Source: an uncultured bacterium (GTDB lineage Bacteria; Verrucomicrobiota; Verrucomicrobiia; Verrucomicrobiales; V1-33). Taken from it: a DNA stretch of 36,438 nucleotides. Location: assembly GCA_903954065.1 (NCBI GenBank), contig CAJBME010000152.1, forward strand, positions 1-36,438. The letters are read 5' to 3'. A model generated the notes under the pieces. The model saw only the letters and a program-made list of their open reading frames with translations. It did no database searches and was not told the origin of the DNA. Positions within the stretch are counted from its first letter, which is position 1, and each line of letters begins with the position of its first letter. Position numbers and translations under genes: made by a program. This document shows positions 33,550-36,438 of the stretch, piece after piece.

Positions 33550-34521
33550 ATGGGTTTATACAACCGAGATTTTATGCGTGACAGCGTCGGCCCGATTCGG
33601 GGCGGCGGGTGGCGTCGTCGTTCTTGGTCGGTGGTGGGGGTGGTGATGGTGGTGTGTGTGCTTGTTTTTGCGGGGCAGGTAGTGGACGGATGGCGTGGTC
33701 TCGGCCAGCCGGTGGCTTTGCGTGTGTTCGGTGAGGCGTCGTGGCCGTTGATTTGGGGGGGCGACTGGTGGCGACTGGTGAGCTATGCTTTTGTCCATGC
33801 GGGGCCGGTGCATTTGGTCTTAAATTTGGTGGGGTTGTTTATTTTCGGTCGGTTGGCGTGGCATGAATTTGGAAACCGCCAGTGGCTAGGAATTTTCTTA
33901 GCGGGGGCGGTGGGCGGAGCGCTGGCGTATTTGGCAGTTTTTCATCGTGACCATCAGCGACTGGTCGGAGCCTCGGCCGCGGTGTATGCCTTGCTGACGG
34001 CGGTCACGCTGCGGATGCCTGACCTTCCTCTCAGCATTCCTTTTCTCCCCGGCCTCAGCCTGCGATTGCGCAATTTCACGCTCGGCGTGCTTTTTTTTGA
34101 CCTCGTCAGCACCATCGCCCAACTGGTGGCCTTGGGCCATCCCACCACACCCGATGGTGCCGTGGCCACCACTCAGGTGGCCTCACTGGCTCACCTCGGG
34201 GGCGCACTCGCCGGGTACTTATACGTGCGGACGATGACGGATGGATTCGATTCCATGGTCCGTGAAAGCGAGCGCAGGGAGAGGGTCTGGCGCGAACAAC
34301 AAGCCCCCCGGCGGCGGGAAGTTCGTCCAGTCACCGCGGGCAAAGCGGCCGGCGCACCGGAGGTCAATCCGCAGTCCAGCATGGAAGCGTCGTTTGATTT
34401 CATCGAGGACCGGGTCAATCCCATCTTGGAAAAATTGCACGCTCATGGCTCCGGTAGCCTGAGTCCCGAGGAGCAACATATTCTGTCCGAGGCTGCGCGA
34501 CGCCTCAGCCAGAAATCCTGA
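33550..34521 (+). CDS. Rhomboid-family intramembrane serine protease
   Basis: From the ATG at 33550 the protein has 323 residues with six or more membrane helices. The dyad is Ser142 in LVGASAAVY and His215 in SLAHLGGALAGY; the oxyanion-side block HLVLNLVGLFIFG is present. The motif reads GASA where the usual form is GxSG; some active rhomboids tolerate this, so activity is likely but not certain. A cytoplasmic tail of about 90 residues ends in ILEKLHAHGSGSLSPEEQHIL, a short C-terminal domain seen in bacterial rhomboids (DUF6576-like). The TTG start at 33529 is less likely. Substrates are unknown. DUF1080 follows 51 bases downstream. Confidence 0.9.
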   Translation: MGLYNRDFMRDSVGPIRGGGWRRRSWSVVGVVMVVCVLVFAGQVVDGWRGLGQPVALRVFGEASWPLIWGGDWWRLVSYAFVHAGPVHLVLNLVGLFIFGRLAWHEFGNRQWLGIFLAGAVGGALAYLAVFHRDHQRLVGASAAVYALLTAVTLRMPDLPLSIPFLPGLSLRLRNFTLGVLFFDLVSTIAQLVALGHPTTPDGAVATTQVASLAHLGGALAGYLYVRTMTDGFDSMVRESERRERVWREQQAPRRREVRPVTAGKAAGAPEVNPQSSMEASFDFIEDRVNPILEKLHAHGSGSLSPEEQHILSEAARRLSQKS

Positions 34522-34572
34522 GGAACGGCCTACGGTTGACGCGGGCCCGCCTCCCCGCCACCATGAGGCTGC

Positions 34573-35892
34573 ATGAAATCCGTCATCACCCACGTTGTGG
34601 CTGCCTCGACAGCCGTCGCGCTCGCTTTTTCACTTCAGGCTGCCCCAACCCCGCCTCCTGGCTTTGAGGCGGCCTTTAACGGCAAGGACCTGAGCGGCTG
34701 GTTTGGTTATGGAGGCGAAGACCCTCGTCCGTTGTTCAAGGCCACTCCAGAAGAGCTCGCGAAAATTCATGCCGATTCCATGGCAGACGTGACCGCGCAT
34801 TGGACTGTCGATGGCGACGAACTCGTGAATGACGGCCACGGCCTTTTCCTCGCCACCAAGAAGAACTATCGCGACTTTGAACTTCATCTCGAATACAAGA
34901 CCGTCGCCAAGGCCGACAGCGGCATTTACCTACGCGGCTGCCCGCAGGTCCAGATCTGGGACACAACGGAAAAAGAAAAATTCAACATTGGGGCGGACAA
35001 AGGATCGGGTGGTCTCTGGAACAACTCGCCAGGTCGGCCCGGCAAAGATCCATTGCAGAAAATGGACCGCCCCTTTGGCGAATGGAACAAATTTGAAATC
35101 ACGATGATTGGTGAACGCGTCACCGTGAAACTCAATGGCACAGTCGTAGTCGACGACGCCGTCCTCGAGAATTACGTCGACCGCAAGGCCCCGATCTTTC
35201 CGGCAGGCCCGATCAAACTGCAAACCCACGGCGGAGAAATCCGCTGGCGCAATGTCTTCGTCCGCGAAATCAGCGCCGAAGAAGCCGCCAAAACCTTGGC
35301 CGCTCGTGAAAAAGCCGATGGCTTCACCCGCCTCGACAATGGCACCAACCTCTCAGGCTGGCAGGGCGCTGTGAACAACTACCAAGTCGTCGACGGAGCC
35401 ATCCAGTGCCAAGCCGGCAAAGGTGGCAATCTGCTGACCAAAGAAGAATATGCCGATTTCATCGTCCAACTCGAGTTTAAAGTCCCGCCCGCCGGCAACA
35501 ACGGCCTCGCCCTCCGCTGCCCACTCGAAGGCGACACCGCTTACGTTGGCATGACTGAATTGCAGGTGCTCGATGACAATTACGAAAAAATCAAAGGCGC
35601 CCTCGACCCACGCCAGCGCCACGGCTCCGCCTACGGCATGATGGCGGCTCACACCGGATTCCAACACCCCGTCGGCACATGGAACTACCAGCAGGTCACC
35701 GTCAAAGGGTCAACCATTAAGGTCGAACTCAATGGCAACACCATCCTCGATGGCGACCTCGCCACGGTTGATCCATCCACATTCATGGCTGGCAGCTCCC
35801 ATCCCGGCTTGAAACGGACCACTGGCTTCTTCGGCTTTGCTGGCCACAGCGACCCGGTCTCGTTCCGCAACATCCGGATCAAGCGGTTGTAA
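34573..35892 (+). CDS. Double DUF1080 (3-keto-disaccharide hydrolase-like) secreted protein
   Basis: The 439-residue protein has a signal peptide (about 1-23, ending LQA-AP) and two DUF1080 domains. The first, about 29-232, shows FNGKDLSGWFGYGG, ELHLEYKTVAKADSGIYLRG and PQVQIWDT. The second, about 248-439, shows TRLDNGTNLSGWQG, NNGLALRCPLEGD and FFGFAGHSDPV. DUF1080 is a concanavalin-like sandwich now assigned to 3-keto-glycoside hydrolysis in PVC and Bacteroidota members, which release 3-keto sugars made by periplasmic oxidation. Active residues were not identified. It follows the rhomboid gene on the same strand by 51 bases. Confidence 0.9.
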   Translation: MKSVITHVVAASTAVALAFSLQAAPTPPPGFEAAFNGKDLSGWFGYGGEDPRPLFKATPEELAKIHADSMADVTAHWTVDGDELVNDGHGLFLATKKNYRDFELHLEYKTVAKADSGIYLRGCPQVQIWDTTEKEKFNIGADKGSGGLWNNSPGRPGKDPLQKMDRPFGEWNKFEITMIGERVTVKLNGTVVVDDAVLENYVDRKAPIFPAGPIKLQTHGGEIRWRNVFVREISAEEAAKTLAAREKADGFTRLDNGTNLSGWQGAVNNYQVVDGAIQCQAGKGGNLLTKEEYADFIVQLEFKVPPAGNNGLALRCPLEGDTAYVGMTELQVLDDNYEKIKGALDPRQRHGSAYGMMAAHTGFQHPVGTWNYQQVTVKGSTIKVELNGNTILDGDLATVDPSTFMAGSSHPGLKRTTGFFGFAGHSDPVSFRNIRIKRL

Positions 35893-36177
35893 AAACTTCA
35901 CGCCGGTCGACCCGACCCGACCCGGCTCGCCCCGGCCCGGAGGCACTCTCCGGCCGGGCTTCGGCCCCGGTAAGAGGCTTTTTCCCCTCCAAAGATCCGA
36001 CGCCAGTCAGGCCTCGCCCTTCTCCCCAAGGAGCTCCGACGGCCACGTCCGATCGCCCCTGAGCGCCATCGTGGTACCCGATTCTCCGTGATCTTCGCGG
36101 CGCAAAACTCGATTTCATAAGCAGCTGGCACATGTGAGACGGCGGATGCGAAACCGCTCTGACGCAGCCAGTCACCC
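35893..36177. other. Intergenic GC-rich repeats and weak terminator-like hairpins
   Basis: No convincing gene. Right after the DUF1080 stop, CGACC is repeated three times, then an imperfect hairpin (CCCGGCCCGGA / TCCGGCCGGG, about 35932-35958) overlaps CCGGG/CCCGG (35954-35970), followed after eight bases by five T residues. That could terminate the DUF1080 transcript, weakly. Arg/Gly-rich minus-strand frames here look spurious. Confidence 0.4.
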
Positions 36178-36431
36178 CGCCTCGCTAAAATCTCTTTCGG
36201 TGAGGCGACCTATGCGGCGTCCCTTCAGCGCCGCTAACCGACGGAGTCGGATCAGTGCTCGACAGGGAAGTTTACTTTCCGCTGGCCGGGTACGCCGGCC
36301 CCGGTTTCCACACTTGGCCTTCGGGCCACATCCCTCAAGACACGGCTCCGAATCCGCTTCTTCGCATCCGCCCCCATGCCAAAAAGACGTTCGGAGAGGC
36401 GTTCGGCGCCGCGACCGGGGTCAGCGACCCC
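36142..36431. repeat. Dense series of short perfect hairpins, function unknown
   Basis: Successive inverted repeats: GCGG/CCGC (36142-36157), CGCCTC/GAGGCG (36178-36207), GCGGCG/CGCCGC (36214-36234), CCGAC/GTCGG (36238-36250), GGCCGG/CCGGCC (36284-36300), TGGCC(TTCG)GGCCA (36315-36328) and GGGGTC/GACCCC (36417-36431). No protein frame fits. Such density suggests a structured RNA or a mosaic of REP-like elements at the window edge. Confidence 0.45.
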
Positions 36432-36438
36432 AGCTACA

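Noticed and set aside
35879..36175. 98-codon minus-strand frame after the DUF1080 gene
   Set aside because: Arg/Gly/Pro-rich composition, overlap with hairpins and the DUF1080 3' end, and no recognisable motif.
36142..36438. Cobalamin riboswitch, RNase P RNA or tmRNA
   Set aside because: I looked for the conserved core motifs of these RNAs on both strands and did not find them; only unassigned hairpins are present.

Overview
The window looks like chromosomal DNA of a GC-rich member of the Verrucomicrobiota (PVC superphylum). The evidence is the combination of gene families: a Planctomycete-type cytochrome c/DUF1592 protein, a double DUF1080 (3-keto-disaccharide hydrolase-like) protein, a giant LTD/CotH/beta-helix secreted protein with a C-terminal module typical of the phylum, EboC- and EboF-like enzymes, and a Gld-like ABC operon ending in a DUF4340 protein. 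Recognisable Shine-Dalgarno sites are rare. I see no tRNA, rRNA, CRISPR array, transposase or phage gene. Most genes are single-copy housekeeping or accessory genes in short operons on both strands. Assignments rest on motifs and family memory, not on searches.

Layout. 1-4000: neutral ceramidase-like enzyme, SufE, and a convergent EboF-like phosphodiesterase that may be preceded by two tiny overlapping ORFs. 4044-9317: a 1757-residue secreted multidomain protein. 9351-12282 (minus): PhoD-like phosphatase with a Tat signal, an EboC-like UbiA prenyltransferase and a Nudix protein. 12452-17939 (minus): a four-gene ABC operon (ATPase, permease, GldG-like, DUF4340) closed by a clear terminator. 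18134-20458: nucleotidyltransferase, then a nucleoside-type MFS transporter on the other strand, with a shared hairpin between them. 21038-22801: azurin-type cupredoxin and cytochrome P450, separated by a perfect hairpin. 22830-25106 (minus): DUF1592 cytochrome. 25282-27431: a BLUF blue-light sensor whose stop codon overlaps the start of a ribulokinase gene. 27580-30561 (minus): biotin synthase, a secreted protein with a caspase-like His/Cys pattern, YjbQ and a DUF2752 membrane protein.

30620-31136 holds the most notable item. A small exported heavy-metal-associated (HMA) domain protein has an in-frame TGA exactly where the first cysteine of its metal-binding CxxC motif should be. The frame stays open and coding-like for 84 further codons, a stem-loop with a G-first apical loop begins within the usual bacterial SECIS distance, and a strong terminator follows. 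I read it as a candidate selenoprotein with a UxxC metal site. An ordinary ORF caller splits and misses this gene.

31222-35892 (plus): an apparently internally deleted flavin-dependent halogenase, Xaa-Pro aminopeptidase, a rhomboid-family protein and the DUF1080 protein. The last 546 bases have no convincing gene but contain a dense series of short perfect hairpins, one with a C(UUCG)G loop, that no annotated feature explains.
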